Part shown: piece by piece, positions 1 through 9,045 of the stretch | How positions within the stretch are numbered: position 1 is the stretch's first letter | How the letters are laid out: each line of letters begins with the position of its first letter | Assembly: GCA_902574695.1 (NCBI GenBank) | Contig: CACGON010000009.1 | Location: forward strand, 1 to 42,387 | Direction: 5' to 3' | DNA length: 42,387 bases | From: an uncultured Pelagibacteraceae bacterium | GTDB lineage: Bacteria; Pseudomonadota; Alphaproteobacteria; Pelagibacterales; Pelagibacteraceae | Notes under the pieces: generated by a model | What the model was told of the DNA's origin: nothing | The model's database searches: none | Seen by the model: the letters and a program-made list of their open reading frames with translations, nothing else | Translations under genes and position numbers: made by a program

Positions 1-12
1 TAATTTTTAAGT

Positions 13-1389
13 TTAGTAAAAAAAATAAGCTCCAATACCCAGAAATGATAAAAAGCCTATTACATCTGTTATTGTGGTTACAAATACACTTGATGCGATT
101 GCAGGATCAATATTAAATCTTTTTAAAGAAATTGGAACTAGAATACCAAATAATCCAGCTACAATCATATTTAGTATCATTGAAATTGAGATAATTAATG
201 ATAGTTGAATATCATTAAACCATAACTGAACTATAATAGCGCTTATAATAGCAAATATTATTCCATTTAATATTCCTATTGAGAATTCTTTAAAAATATT
301 CTGTGTAAAATTATTTTTGGTTAACTCATTAGTTGCTATGGTTCTAATTGTAACGGCAAGTGTTTGCATACCTGCGTTCCCACCCATTGATGCAACAATT
401 GGCATTAAAAATGCTAAAGCAACCATTTGTTCAATTGTAGCTCCAAAAATACTTATTACCCAGGTCGCTAAAAAGGCAGTAAATAAATTTAATAACAGCC
501 AATTAAATCTTCTTTTAGTTTTTTTTATTACTCCATCTGTAATTTCCTCATCGCCTACTCCAGCTAAACGTAATGCATCTTCCTCCGCTTCCTCTTTTAA
601 TACAGTTAATACATCATCACTTGTAATCATTCCTACTAATTTATTATTTTTATCTACAACACATGCAGAGTTAAGATTGTAATTTTCAAATAAGTGACCG
701 ACTTCCTCTCTGTCCATATCAACTGGAATAGATAGTTGAGACTCGTTCATTATTGTAATCATTTTTGTATCTCTTGATGTTCTTAAAACTTTAGAAGACG
801 GAACAGTACCAATAGGTTTAAATTCGTTATCAACAACAAAAATTTCTAAAAATTCTTCTGGAAGATCTTTATTTTCTCTTAAATAATCAATTGTTTGTCC
901 TACAGACCAATTACTAGGGATGGCTGTAAATTCTCTTTGCATAATTCTTGCTGCGGAATCTTCTGGATAACTAAGGCTTTCAAGAAGAACAAAACGATCT
1001 TTTGGTGGAAGAGAGCTTAAAATTTCATTTTTATTTTCATCATTTAAATTTTCAATAATTTTAATTGAGTCATCAGACTCTAAATTTTTAAGTATATAAA
1101 CTATGGATTCAGTTGATAAATATTTAATTATTTCAGTTTGAACTGCTTCATTTAACTCAACAAATACTTGTGGATTAATTTTAAAATTATTTAATTTGAT
1201 TAAATTTTCCCTGTCAGATTCGTTTAAATGTTCAATTATATCAGCGGCATCAGATGGGTGCATTTCTCGGAATGAATTTGAGATGAATTCAGCATCATTG
1301 CTAGAAATTTTATCAGTTACAACCTTGATAAATTCTTTATTAAATTCAAAGTTTACTTTTTTATCCTTTATTTTTTTTACTAAAGTCAT
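13..1389 (-). CDS. mgtE: Magnesium transporter MgtE
   Basis: The 458-residue protein has the full MgtE layout and the family's usual length. An acidic helical MgtE-N superhelix spans about residues 30-135. A CBS pair follows at about 145-270 ('MQREFTAIPSNWSV', then 'MITSDDVLTVL'). From about residue 295 there are five hydrophobic segments. The membrane part keeps the family signature 'ASMGGNAGMQT' and a 'TTITDVIGF' stretch, whose Asp corresponds to the pore Mg2+-selectivity residue in studied MgtE proteins. In the family, the cytosolic N and CBS domains sense Mg2+ and close the inner-membrane channel. The gene is complete, with an ATG at 1389, and is divergent from lipB across a 61-bp gap that must hold both promoters. 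Confidence 0.95.
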   Translation of the reverse strand: MTLVKKIKDKKVNFEFNKEFIKVVTDKISSNDAEFISNSFREMHPSDAADIIEHLNESDRENLIKLNNFKINPQVFVELNEAVQTEIIKYLSTESIVYILKNLESDDSIKIIENLNDENKNEILSSLPPKDRFVLLESLSYPEDSAARIMQREFTAIPSNWSVGQTIDYLRENKDLPEEFLEIFVVDNEFKPIGTVPSSKVLRTSRDTKMITIMNESQLSIPVDMDREEVGHLFENYNLNSACVVDKNNKLVGMITSDDVLTVLKEEAEEDALRLAGVGDEEITDGVIKKTKRRFNWLLLNLFTAFLATWVISIFGATIEQMVALAFLMPIVASMGGNAGMQTLAVTIRTIATNELTKNNFTQNIFKEFSIGILNGIIFAIISAIIVQLWFNDIQLSLIISISMILNMIVAGLFGILVPISLKRFNIDPAIASSVFVTTITDVIGFLSFLGIGAYFFY

Positions 1390-1450
1390 AAATTGGTCTC
1401 TCAGTTTATTAGAACTATTAATGCATAAAAAATAAAATACAATTTAATAA

Positions 1451-2065
1451 ATGAGTATAGAGATTAAAATATCAAAAAAACCTGTAGATTACATAAAAGC
1501 AATAAATTTTTTAGAAAAAAGATTGGAAAACCTTCAAAATGGAAAATCTAAAGAATTAATATGGATTTTAGAACACAATGATGTTTATACCGCAGGATCA
1601 AGGTCAAAAAATGAGGAAATTTTAGATAAAAAGATAGAAGTGATCAGAACAAATCGAGGAGGGAAAATTACTTGGCATGGGAAAGGACAGATTATTTTTT
1701 ATTTTGTTATAGATTTGAGTAAAAGAAATAAAGATATAAGAAAATTTATACAAACTATTGAAAATTCTATTATTAATACCTTAAAAATATTCAAAATTAA
1801 CAGTCATTCAGATAGAAAAAATATAGGTATTTGGGTTAAGGAAAAAAAAAAAATTAAAAAGATTGCTGCTATCGGGATAAGAGTAAAAAAATGGATTGCT
1901 TATCATGGTTTCTCGTTAAATATAAATAACGATCTAAAAAAATATAATAAAATTATTCCGTGTGGTATTAAAGATAAAGATGTGGCAAATTTAAAAAGTC
2001 TTAAAAATATAAATTACAGAAATTTAAAAAAAGTTTTATTAGAAAATTTAATTAAAAATCTTTAA
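1451..2065 (+). CDS. lipB: Lipoyl(octanoyl) transferase LipB
   Basis: LipB transfers octanoate from acyl carrier protein to lipoyl domains of 2-oxoacid dehydrogenases and the glycine cleavage system, forming a thioester with a catalytic Cys. The family signature 'RGGKITWHGKGQ' lies at residues 69-80. The catalytic Lys is visible before 'IAAIG' (K137) and the Cys in 'PCGI' (C171). 'YHGFSLNIN' (151-159) is the third conserved block. At 204 residues it is near the usual length of about 210-220. It starts at an ATG, divergent from mgtE. Its last 14 bases overlap the 3' end of the convergent pseudouridine synthase gene. No lipA is present in the window. Confidence 0.93.
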   Translation: MSIEIKISKKPVDYIKAINFLEKRLENLQNGKSKELIWILEHNDVYTAGSRSKNEEILDKKIEVIRTNRGGKITWHGKGQIIFYFVIDLSKRNKDIRKFIQTIENSIINTLKIFKINSHSDRKNIGIWVKEKKKIKKIAAIGIRVKKWIAYHGFSLNINNDLKKYNKIIPCGIKDKDVANLKSLKNINYRNLKKVLLENLIKNL

Positions 2066-2963
2066 ACTCTAACCTTTTAACTTTTAAGAGCTTTTTAAAA
2101 TACTCTGGCAATAAAGCAGTATATTTATATTTTGTATTATTAATCATAAATTTAATTTGGTAAGAATGGAGCATTAAATTTTTATTAATTGATTTTAGTT
2201 TAGGTAAAAAATATTTATCATCACCAAATATTGGGTTGCCTAATTCAAGTAATTGCTTTCTGAGTTGATGTTTTCTACCAGTAATTGGTTTCATTTCAAC
2301 TAAAGAACACATAGAATTTCTATCAAGAATTTTAAAGAAGGTTTTTGCTTTTTCTACAATTTTTTTTCCATTTTCGTATCTTACCAAATTACTCTCCATA
2401 GAGCCTTTGTCCTTGGAAATTTCTCCATGACAAATGGCTAAGTAGGTTTTATGCACCTTTCTTAGTCTAAATAGGGTTGTTAGTAATTGAGCGTAAGATC
2501 TGTTTTTTGCAATTAAAAATATACCAGATGTGTCTTTATCTAACCTATGAACCGTATAAGGTTTAGTGTTTTCAAAAATTTTACTTTTTGCAAAAATATC
2601 AATTAAATTTTTTTTTGATTTTGTTCCACCTTGGACAGAAATTCCAGCTTCTTTATTAACCGCTATAAAGTTTTCATTATTATCAATTATTAATTTTTCA
2701 TTTGATTTAATAATATTTTGAGATGGTAAAAACTTTGTATTTTTTTTTTGAATATCATTCTTAAAGTTTAAATTAAAAATTTCTATAACATCTTTATCTT
2801 TAACCTTGTATGAGCTTTTCACTTTTTTACCGTTGACCTTAATCTTCCCAGCTCTGAGTGTTTTTTCTAATAAGCTCTGTGGTAATTTTTGATAATTATT
2901 CCTTATCCATCTATCTAAACGAGAGTTTTCAAATGATTTTTCCACATGAAAAATTTTTTTCAT
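2052..2963 (-). CDS. rluC: Pseudouridine synthase, RluA family (RluC-like)
   Basis: The N-terminal S4 RNA-binding domain (about residues 13-62, with 'SRLDRWIR' and 'GKIKVNGKKV') is followed by an RluA-type catalytic domain. The catalytic Asp is D142 in 'HRLDKDTSG'. Later blocks 'KTYLAICHG' and 'GRKHQLRKQL' are also typical. Members isomerise uridines in rRNA. RluC (23S U955/2504/2580) is the best fit because of the S4 domain and the location beside ribosomal genes, but RluD or another paralogue cannot be excluded from sequence alone. The start lies 8 bp downstream of the rplQ stop on the same strand, so it probably rides the ribosomal transcript. The 3' end overlaps lipB. Confidence 0.88.
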   Translation of the reverse strand: MKKIFHVEKSFENSRLDRWIRNNYQKLPQSLLEKTLRAGKIKVNGKKVKSSYKVKDKDVIEIFNLNFKNDIQKKNTKFLPSQNIIKSNEKLIIDNNENFIAVNKEAGISVQGGTKSKKNLIDIFAKSKIFENTKPYTVHRLDKDTSGIFLIAKNRSYAQLLTTLFRLRKVHKTYLAICHGEISKDKGSMESNLVRYENGKKIVEKAKTFFKILDRNSMCSLVEMKPITGRKHQLRKQLLELGNPIFGDDKYFLPKLKSINKNLMLHSYQIKFMINNTKYKYTALLPEYFKKLLKVKRLEFKDF

Positions 2964-2971
2964 TTAGTGGT

Positions 2972-3433
2972 TTATGCAGAAGCTTTTTTCTTATCTACTT
3001 TTTCTTCTTTAGGTGAAGTTTTTTCTAAATCTTTTTTGCTATCTTTTTTCTTTACATCAATTTTTTTGGCCTGAATATCCCTATCAACAAACTCTATTAC
3101 CGCCATAGGTGCGTTATCTCCATATCGAAAACCTGCTTTAATTATTCTTGTATATCCGCCGTTACGTTTTTCATATCTTTTAGACAACGTTTTAATAACT
3201 TTGTTAGTTGATCTTGAATCTTGAAGTTTTGAAAATAGTGTTTTTGTATTTTGCAAAGACTCTTTTTTTCCAAGAGTGATTATTTTATCCGCCTGTGGTT
3301 TTAAAACTTTTGCTTTCGGTAAGGTGGTAGTAATTTGCTCATATTTTATAAGTGAGTTTAGCATATTTTTTATGAGCGCTTTTCTATGCTCAGAAGTTCT
3401 ATTAAGTTTTTTGTAACCTAATTTATGTCTCAT
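2972..3433 (-). CDS. rplQ: 50S ribosomal protein L17
   Basis: L17 lines part of the peptide exit tunnel region of the large subunit. The start '[20 protein letters not shown]' is the hallmark N-terminus, and 'YTRIIKAGFRYGDNAPMAVIEFV' positions the conserved C-terminal strand of the core near residues 95-117. The last 35 or so residues are an extra Lys/Asp/Glu-rich tail, giving 153 residues against about 120-140 in other bacteria. Its ATG overlaps the rpoA stop by one base (3433), which suggests translational coupling. It is the last ribosomal protein gene of the cluster. Confidence 0.97.
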   Translation of the reverse strand: MRHKLGYKKLNRTSEHRKALIKNMLNSLIKYEQITTTLPKAKVLKPQADKIITLGKKESLQNTKTLFSKLQDSRSTNKVIKTLSKRYEKRNGGYTRIIKAGFRYGDNAPMAVIEFVDRDIQAKKIDVKKKDSKKDLEKTSPKEEKVDKKKASA

Positions 3434-4461
3434 TAAATTGCTTCCTCTAGTTTTTTAGATAATTCAGCAATATTATCTGGTGGCCAATTAGGAATTTCCA
3501 TTCCCAAATAAAGAGACATGCCAGTCAAAACTTCCTTAATTTCATTTAAAGATTTTCTACCAAAATTAGGTGTTCTTAACATTTCACCCTCAGATTTTTG
3601 AACTAAATCCCCTATATATATTATATTATCATTTTTTAAGCAGTTCATTGATCTTACTGAAAGTTCTAGCTCATCAACCTTTCTAAGAAGATTTTTGTTA
3701 AACTCAGGTTCACTTGGCTGCTCTTTAATAATCACTTCTTTAGGTTCGTCAAAGTTAACAAACATTCCAAGTTGGTCTTGGAATATTCTTGCAGCATAAG
3801 CTACTGCATCCTCTGCTGAAATAGATCCATTGGTTTCAACTTCCATAGTTAGTTTATCATAGTCTAACGCTTTTCCTTCTCTTGCTGTACTTACAGAATA
3901 AGATACTTTTTTGACTGGGCTAAATAATGAGTCAATTGGTATTAAGCCTAATGGTGGTTCATCTGGTTTGTTTAAGTCAGCAGAGACATATCCTTTGCCA
4001 GTACCCACATTCATTTCCATGTGAAAATTAGTATTTTCATCAAGATTACATATAACTAAGTTTGGATTAAGAATTTCAATGTCTGTGACTGCTGTAATAT
4101 CAGATGCCTTTATCTCCCCAGGTCCCTTAGCATCAAGAATTAATTTTTTAGTTCCCTCTGAAGAACTTTTAAGAGCTAAAGATTTAATATTTAAAACTAT
4201 ATCTGTTACATCTTCTCTAACACCTTTAATTGATGTGAATTCATGTAAAACACCGTCAATTTGTATTGAGGTAACAGCTGCACCACGTATCGATGAAAGC
4301 AAGATACGTCTTAACGAGTTGCCTAAAGTTAGTCCATATCCTTTTTCTAAAGGTTCAGCTATAATTTTTGCAATTGTTTTATCTTCACTTAATTGAACGT
4401 CTAACTTAGCTGGCTTAATTAAGGATTTCCAATTTTTAATATTAACTTCAAGATTATCCAT
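3433..4461 (-). CDS. rpoA: DNA-directed RNA polymerase subunit alpha
   Basis: At 342 residues this is full length. The N-terminal dimerisation domain (about 1-235) contains '[20 protein letters not shown]', the conserved block that scaffolds beta and beta' assembly. The C-terminal domain (about 255-330) has '[18 protein letters not shown]' and '[14 protein letters not shown]', the helices that contact UP-element DNA and activators. An acidic/Lys linker joins the two. It lies between rpsK and rplQ in the classic alpha operon arrangement, with an end-to-start junction to rpsK at 4461/4462. Confidence 0.98.
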   Translation of the reverse strand: MDNLEVNIKNWKSLIKPAKLDVQLSEDKTIAKIIAEPLEKGYGLTLGNSLRRILLSSIRGAAVTSIQIDGVLHEFTSIKGVREDVTDIVLNIKSLALKSSSEGTKKLILDAKGPGEIKASDITAVTDIEILNPNLVICNLDENTNFHMEMNVGTGKGYVSADLNKPDEPPLGLIPIDSLFSPVKKVSYSVSTAREGKALDYDKLTMEVETNGSISAEDAVAYAARIFQDQLGMFVNFDEPKEVIIKEQPSEPEFNKNLLRKVDELELSVRSMNCLKNDNIIYIGDLVQKSEGEMLRTPNFGRKSLNEIKEVLTGMSLYLGMEIPNWPPDNIAELSKKLEEAI

Positions 4462-4908
4462 TTATACTCTCCTTTTTTTTGGTGGTCTTGTACCGTTATG
4501 CGGTAATGGTGTTGTGTCTTTAATTGATAGAATTTTAAAACCTCTAGCTTGTAAAGCTCTTAAAGCAGTTTCTCTTCCTGAGCCTGGTCCTTTAATTTCT
4601 ACAGTTAATGTTTTCATTCCATATTCTAATGCTTTGGCTGCAGCCGAGTCTGCTGCTACCTGCGCGGCGTATGGTGTAGATTTTCTAGATCCCTTAAAAC
4701 CTTTTTGACCTGCTGAAGCCCATGATATTACGTTACCATTTGTATCAGCAATTGAAATAATTGTGTTATTAAATGTAGAAAGAACATATGCTGTACCGTT
4801 AAGTATATTTTTTTTTACTTTCTTTTTTTTAGAGTATGAACTTTTCTTAACTACTTTTGATTCTTTATTCTCTGCTTCAACTTTTTTTTCTTTTTTCTTT
4901 GTTTCCAT
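4462..4908 (-). CDS. rpsK: 30S ribosomal protein S11
   Basis: S11 shapes the platform and helps form the mRNA exit channel. The core is unmistakable: '[20 protein letters not shown]', '[20 protein letters not shown]' and the C-terminal '[16 protein letters not shown]'. The first 33 or so residues are a highly charged Lys/Glu extension absent from most bacterial S11 (148 residues against about 129). A later start is possible, but the upstream ATG sits 2 bp after the rpsM stop, which favours the long form. Confidence 0.97.
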   Translation of the reverse strand: METKKKEKKVEAENKESKVVKKSSYSKKKKVKKNILNGTAYVLSTFNNTIISIADTNGNVISWASAGQKGFKGSRKSTPYAAQVAADSAAAKALEYGMKTLTVEIKGPGSGRETALRALQARGFKILSIKDTTPLPHNGTRPPKKRRV

Positions 4909-4910
4909 GA

Positions 4911-5294
4911 TTATTTTTTGAGTGGTGTAAGTTTTTTACCTGCAATAGCTATAGCTTTACCTTTCCGAGTCCTAGCGTTACATCTTGTTCTTTGACCTCT
5001 AACTGGTAATTTTTTTCTATGTCGAGACCCTCTGTAACATGCAAGATCAATTAGTCTTTTTATATTTAGTGAAATGTCTCTTCTTAAATCACCTTCTACA
5101 GTAAAATTTTTGTCTATATATTCTCTTATCTTTAAAATTTGATCATCCGTAAGTTCATTAACTCTTTTAGATTTAGGGATTTCCAATTCTTTACATATTT
5201 GTTTAGAAAATTTATCACCAATTCCATGAATATAAGTAAGACCAACTTGAACAATTTTATTCTGTGGTATGTTTACACCTGCTATACGAGCCAT
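4911..5294 (-). CDS. rpsM: 30S ribosomal protein S13
   Basis: S13 sits in the small-subunit head and contacts the P-site tRNA and the L5 bridge. The N-terminus '[13 protein letters not shown]' and the C-terminal basic tail '[16 protein letters not shown]' are family hallmarks, and '[15 protein letters not shown]' precedes the tail. The length of 127 is normal. It is the first gene of the alpha set, preceded by a 56-bp gap after adk that holds a promoter-like sequence. The usual bacterial neighbours infA and rpmJ are absent here, as in many alphaproteobacteria. Confidence 0.97.
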   Translation of the reverse strand: MARIAGVNIPQNKIVQVGLTYIHGIGDKFSKQICKELEIPKSKRVNELTDDQILKIREYIDKNFTVEGDLRRDISLNIKRLIDLACYRGSRHRKKLPVRGQRTRCNARTRKGKAIAIAGKKLTPLKK

Positions 5295-5318
5295 ATATCT
5301 AGAGATTAAATTTAGCCT

Positions 5319-5346
5319 TTTATATAAGAAGTTTTTTTAAAGTCAA
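5319..5346 (-). promoter_or_regulatory. Putative promoter for rpsM-rpsK-rpoA-rplQ
   Basis: In the short adk-rpsM gap, the minus strand reads TTGACT (-35, 5341-5346), a 16-bp spacer, and TATAAA (-10, 5319-5324). Each hexamer matches the sigma70 consensus at five of six positions. The predicted transcript start is about 15-20 bases before the rpsM ATG. The location allows extra supply of RNA polymerase alpha independently of upstream read-through. In such AT-rich DNA chance matches are common, hence moderate confidence. Confidence 0.5.
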
Positions 5347-5350
5347 CGTA

Positions 5351-5914
5351 TTAAACATTAAGAAATTCCTGTATTTTCGCACTTATTTCCTCAATTTTTA
5401 GGTTTCCGTCAATTTCATGAAATTCCTCTTTCGATGAATAATAATCCAAAACTGGTTTAGTTTTTGACATGTAAATATCATATCTCTTTAAAATTGTATC
5501 TGACTCATCATCTGATCTTTTTTCTAAAATTTTTCTTTTTTCAATTCTTTTAATTATTGTATCTTTATCAACATTAAGAAAAAAAATGTGGTGAAGTTTC
5601 TGGTGGGATTTTAATAATAAATTATCAAGATTTTTGGCCTGATTTACAGTTCTTGGATAGCCATCAAAAATAAGTTTATTTTTCTTTTTTGGATCAAAAA
5701 CTACTTTTTCTAGTAGATTATTAACTATTTCATCCTCAACGAATTTTCCTTCATTCATATTATTTATGATTTTTTTCCCAACATCAGTGTCTTTTTTAAT
5801 TTCATCCCTTAACATATCTCCAGTCGATACTTGGAAACTGTTTAGATTTTCAACAATATATTTTGCTTGGGTTCCTTTGCCAGCACCTGGAGGACCAAAG
5901 ATTATAATGTTCAC
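5351..5914 (-). CDS. adk: Adenylate kinase (short form)
   Basis: Adenylate kinase interconverts ATP + AMP and 2 ADP in the cytosol. The P-loop 'GPPGAGKGTQA' is at residues 7-17. The AMP-binding 'STGDMLRDEI' starts near 31, and 'LIFDGYPRTVNQA' near 81. The protein has 187 residues and lacks the 25-30-residue LID insert of the long bacterial form: 'KRKILEKRSDDESDTILKR' occupies that place. No zinc Cys cluster is present. The start codon is GTG at 5914, 2 bp after the secY stop. The secY-adk-rpsM order is typical of alphaproteobacteria. Confidence 0.95.
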   Translation of the reverse strand: MNIIIFGPPGAGKGTQAKYIVENLNSFQVSTGDMLRDEIKKDTDVGKKIINNMNEGKFVEDEIVNNLLEKVVFDPKKKNKLIFDGYPRTVNQAKNLDNLLLKSHQKLHHIFFLNVDKDTIIKRIEKRKILEKRSDDESDTILKRYDIYMSKTKPVLDYYSSKEEFHEIDGNLKIEEISAKIQEFLNV

Positions 5915-5916
5915 TT

Positions 5917-7197
5917 TTATTTACCGAATTTAGTTTTTTTAATCAAACTTTCGTACTGTGAACTCATTAATCTAGTTTGAATTTGAGTCACAGTATCTAT
6001 AGAAACAACAACTACAATTAAAATAGCTGTTCCGCCTAAATAAAATGGTATTGGATAGTTTGCTATTAAAAATTCTGGAAGAAGACATACGGCTGTTAAA
6101 TATAAAGCTCCTATAGTTGTAAGTTTAGTAAGTATATTGTCAATATAAATAGCAGTGCTCTCGCCGGGTCTAATGCCTGGAACAAACCCTCCATATTTTC
6201 TTAAATTCTCAGCTGTTTCATTTGGATTAAATACAATTGATGTATAAAAAAAAGTAAAAAAAATAATCCCAGATGCATAAAGCAACATATACAATGGTTG
6301 TCCTTGTGTAAAATAAGAAGAAATAGTTAAAAATGTTTCATTATTTGAAACATTAAAATTAGAAAAAGTCACGGGTAATAATAATAATGCTGAAGCGAAG
6401 ATTGCAGGTATTACACCTGCAGAATTTATCTTTAAAGGTAAATGAGATGAATCACCTCCATACATTTTATTTCCCATTTGTCTTTTAGGATAATTTATTA
6501 AAATTTTTCTTAATGCCCTTTCCATGAAAACTATAAACATTATAGTTGCGATTAAAATTACAAAGATTAAAAAAATTATAAATCCAGAAATTGCACCAGA
6601 CTTTCCAAGTTCAAAGGTTGTAACTAAGGCTCTTGGAATCTCTGCAACTATACCTGAAAAAATTATTAATGAGATACCATTTCCAATACCTCTTTGGGTA
6701 ATTTGCTCACCTAGCCACATCAAAAAAACAGTACCAGCAACAATTGTTGTAACTGTAGAAATTTTAAAAAATATTCCTGGGTTAATAACTAGGTTAGCTG
6801 AAGACTCTAGACCAACTGCAAGTCCATATCCCTGGATAGTTGCAAGCAATACTGTCCCGTATCTAGTAATTTGTGTTATTTTTTTTCTTCCAAGTTCCCC
6901 TTGAGCTTTTAAGTTTTTAAAATAATCGGATACACCTGTTAAAAGCTGAACAATAATTGATGATGAAATATAAGGCATTATGCCCAATGCAAAAATAGCC
7001 ATTCGGCTTATAGCACCACCAGCAAAGACATTAAACATTCCTAATAAACCTTTTTGATTACCCTCCATAAGATTTTGCAATTGCTCTGGGTCAATTCCTG
7101 GTAAGGGGACAAATGTTCCCAATCTATATATTGCAAGTATAAATAAAGTGAACAGGATTCTATTTCTTAGATCGTTTGAATGAAGGCTTGAGCTCAT
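5917..7197 (-). CDS. secY: Preprotein translocase subunit SecY
   Basis: SecY is the channel of the SecYEG translocon in the inner membrane. The 426-residue protein has ten predicted hydrophobic segments, the family's usual topology. Typical blocks are 'YRLGTFVPLPGID' near residue 24, 'ALGIMPYISSSIIVQLL' in the second transmembrane region, 'QRGIGNGISLIIFSGI', and the cytosolic-loop motif 'GFVPGIRPGEST' near residue 340. It overlaps the rplO stop by one base at 7197. Its partner secE is in the same cluster at 29833-30024; secG is not in the window. Confidence 0.97.
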   Translation of the reverse strand: MSSSLHSNDLRNRILFTLFILAIYRLGTFVPLPGIDPEQLQNLMEGNQKGLLGMFNVFAGGAISRMAIFALGIMPYISSSIIVQLLTGVSDYFKNLKAQGELGRKKITQITRYGTVLLATIQGYGLAVGLESSANLVINPGIFFKISTVTTIVAGTVFLMWLGEQITQRGIGNGISLIIFSGIVAEIPRALVTTFELGKSGAISGFIIFLIFVILIATIMFIVFMERALRKILINYPKRQMGNKMYGGDSSHLPLKINSAGVIPAIFASALLLLPVTFSNFNVSNNETFLTISSYFTQGQPLYMLLYASGIIFFTFFYTSIVFNPNETAENLRKYGGFVPGIRPGESTAIYIDNILTKLTTIGALYLTAVCLLPEFLIANYPIPFYLGGTAILIVVVVSIDTVTQIQTRLMSSQYESLIKKTKFGK

Positions 7198-7652
7198 TAA
7201 GTATTTTTAACTTTGATAGTACTTCCAGTTTTCTCTAATTTTGATTTTACAGATTTTGAAATAAAATCAACTTCAAGATCAATTTTATCTTTTAATTCAC
7301 CGTTTCCTAAGATTTTAATCTTATGTGAATTTTTATTTATTAATTTTAGTTTTTTTAATAATGAAATATTTATTATATCACCATTCTTAATTTTTTTATT
7401 ATCTATTACTCTTTGTATAGATCCTAAATTTAATTTTGCAGTTATAACTGATTTTATTGGATTAAAACCTCTTTTTGGTAAACGTCTGTATAAAGGCATT
7501 TGACCACCCTCAAAACTCTTAATTGCAACCCCTCGTCTTGACTTTTGACCTTTGTGACCTCTGCCTGAGGTTTTTCCTTTTCCTGAACCAATTCCTCTAC
7601 CTGGTCTAATTTTTTTTGTCTTTATTTTAGCTGTTGAGTTTAAATTAATCAT
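7197..7652 (-). CDS. rplO: 50S ribosomal protein L15
   Basis: L15 is a late-assembling large-subunit protein. The Gly/Arg/Lys-rich N-terminus 'RPGRGIGSGKGKTSGRGHKG' (about residues 17-36) and 'FEGGQMPLYRRLPKRGF' (48-64) are diagnostic. The C-terminal half is more divergent and Lys/Ile-rich. Length is 151. The ATG shares one base with the rpsE stop. In most bacteria rpmD (L30) sits between rpsE and rplO. Here the two genes touch, so L30 is missing from this position. Confidence 0.96.
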   Translation of the reverse strand: MINLNSTAKIKTKKIRPGRGIGSGKGKTSGRGHKGQKSRRGVAIKSFEGGQMPLYRRLPKRGFNPIKSVITAKLNLGSIQRVIDNKKIKNGDIINISLLKKLKLINKNSHKIKILGNGELKDKIDLEVDFISKSVKSKLEKTGSTIKVKNT

Positions 7653-8152
7653 TATCCTCTTTTTTCAATAATTTCAGATATTTTTTTATTTCTAATGTTA
7701 GATATTTGCTTTGGTGAAGTCTGTTTTTTTAGTGCTTTCATACAAGCTCGAATAACATTATGTGGATTCGCAGTTCCTATTGATTTAGCAACGATGTCTT
7801 TAATGCCTAATACTTCACATACTGCTCTAACTGGTCCTCCTGCTATTATACCTGTTCCTTTAGGTGCAGAGCGTAATTTAATTTTTCCAGCACCATCTTT
7901 TCCATATATATCGTGATGAATTGTTCTACCTTCTCTTAAAGGTATTTGAATTAAATTTCTTCTAGCTAATTCGTTGGCTTTTTTGATAGCATCAGGTACC
8001 TGCTTAGCTTTTGCGTGTGCAATACCTATTTTTCCATTTTGATTACCAACAACAACGAGAGCAGAAAAACCAAATCTTCTACCACCCTTAACAACTTTTG
8101 TAATTCTGTTAATGTGAACAAGTTTTTCTAAAATATCACTATTTTTATCCAT
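7652..8152 (-). CDS. rpsE: 30S ribosomal protein S5
   Basis: S5 acts in decoding fidelity and mRNA unwinding at the entry channel. The double-stranded-RNA-binding-like S5 domain starts 'EKLVHINRITKVVKGGRRF', with 'ALVVVGNQNGKIGIAHAKA' near residue 30. The C-terminal S5 fold has 'LRSAPKGTGIIAGGPVRAV' and 'GIKDIVAKSIGTANPHNVI'. At 166 residues the length is normal. It directly abuts rplR upstream (8152/8153) and overlaps rplO by one base, so the spc genes are tightly coupled. Confidence 0.97.
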   Translation of the reverse strand: MDKNSDILEKLVHINRITKVVKGGRRFGFSALVVVGNQNGKIGIAHAKAKQVPDAIKKANELARRNLIQIPLREGRTIHHDIYGKDGAGKIKLRSAPKGTGIIAGGPVRAVCEVLGIKDIVAKSIGTANPHNVIRACMKALKKQTSPKQISNIRNKKISEIIEKRG

Positions 8153-8506
8153 TTAAAACTCCATTCCATTTTTTCTTAAAGTTTCAGCAAATATTTTTAC
8201 TCTTCCATGATATTTATATACGCCTCTATCAAAGAAAACTTTTGTTAAATTTTTTTCTTTAGCTTTTTTTGCTAGTTTCTCTGCGACCAATGCTGAGGAA
8301 TCAGTTTTGTTCTTTTTCGCTCCTCTTACATCTTTTTCATATGATGATGCTGAAATTAAAGTTTTAGAACTTTTATCATCAATTATTTGTGCAGATATGT
8401 TTTTGGCTGATCTAGAGATGCACAATCTGAGTCTGCCCTCTTTTGAAACTTTTTTAAGTTTGTTTCTTATTCTAAATTTTTTTCTTATAGATGTTGTTAA
8501 CTTCAT
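8153..8506 (-). CDS. rplR: 50S ribosomal protein L18
   Basis: L18 binds 5S rRNA together with L5 and helps dock it in the central protuberance. It is 117 residues long. The Arg/Lys-rich start '[14 protein letters not shown]' and the block '[20 protein letters not shown]' match the family, as does the C-terminal '[27 protein letters not shown]', whose first half is the universally conserved region. The ATG overlaps the rplF stop at 8506. Confidence 0.96.
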   Translation of the reverse strand: MKLTTSIRKKFRIRNKLKKVSKEGRLRLCISRSAKNISAQIIDDKSSKTLISASSYEKDVRGAKKNKTDSSALVAEKLAKKAKEKNLTKVFFDRGVYKYHGRVKIFAETLRKNGMEF

Positions 8507-9045
8507 TATTTCTTTTTTCCTTCTTTTCTTAAAATATATTGACCTTTTTCCTTAATCCCTTTACCCTTGTATGGTTCTGGTGGTCTATAAGATTTGATTT
8601 TAGAAGCAATCATACCAACTTCTTGTTTGTCAAAACCAACAATCTTTAGTGTAGTTTGTTTTTCCACAGTAATTTTAACTGTATCAGGAATGTCAAAATT
8701 TATATCATGACTAAAACCTAATTGTAAATTTAGCTGTTTCCCTTTTAAGGCAGCTCTGTAACCAACTCCAACTAATTCTAATGTTTTTTCATAGCCCTTG
8801 CTAGCACCAAGAATTGCATTATTTATTAGACTTCTGTTCATGCCCCATAATCTTTTAGAATTCTGATCAACTTTTTTTGGTTTAATAGATATTTCTTTTC
8901 CATCTTTTATGTCTAAATCAAAAGTTTCTAAATCAATATTTAAAGATTTTTTTCCCAAAGGGCCTTCAATATTAATATTGTTACCAGCTAATGCGACTTT
9001 TACTTTTTCTGGTATAGATATATTTATTTTTCCAATTTTAGACAT
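8506..9045 (-). CDS. rplF: 50S ribosomal protein L6
   Basis: L6 lies near the sarcin-ricin region and GTPase-associated centre. The protein has two tandem L6 folds. The first begins '[15 protein letters not shown]' and has '[13 protein letters not shown]'. The second carries '[20 protein letters not shown]' near residues 93-112 and the signature '[17 protein letters not shown]' near 151-167. Length is 179 (usual 175-180). It shares one base with each neighbouring gene. Confidence 0.97.
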   Translation of the reverse strand: MSKIGKINISIPEKVKVALAGNNINIEGPLGKKSLNIDLETFDLDIKDGKEISIKPKKVDQNSKRLWGMNRSLINNAILGASKGYEKTLELVGVGYRAALKGKQLNLQLGFSHDINFDIPDTVKITVEKQTTLKIVGFDKQEVGMIASKIKSYRPPEPYKGKGIKEKGQYILRKEGKKK

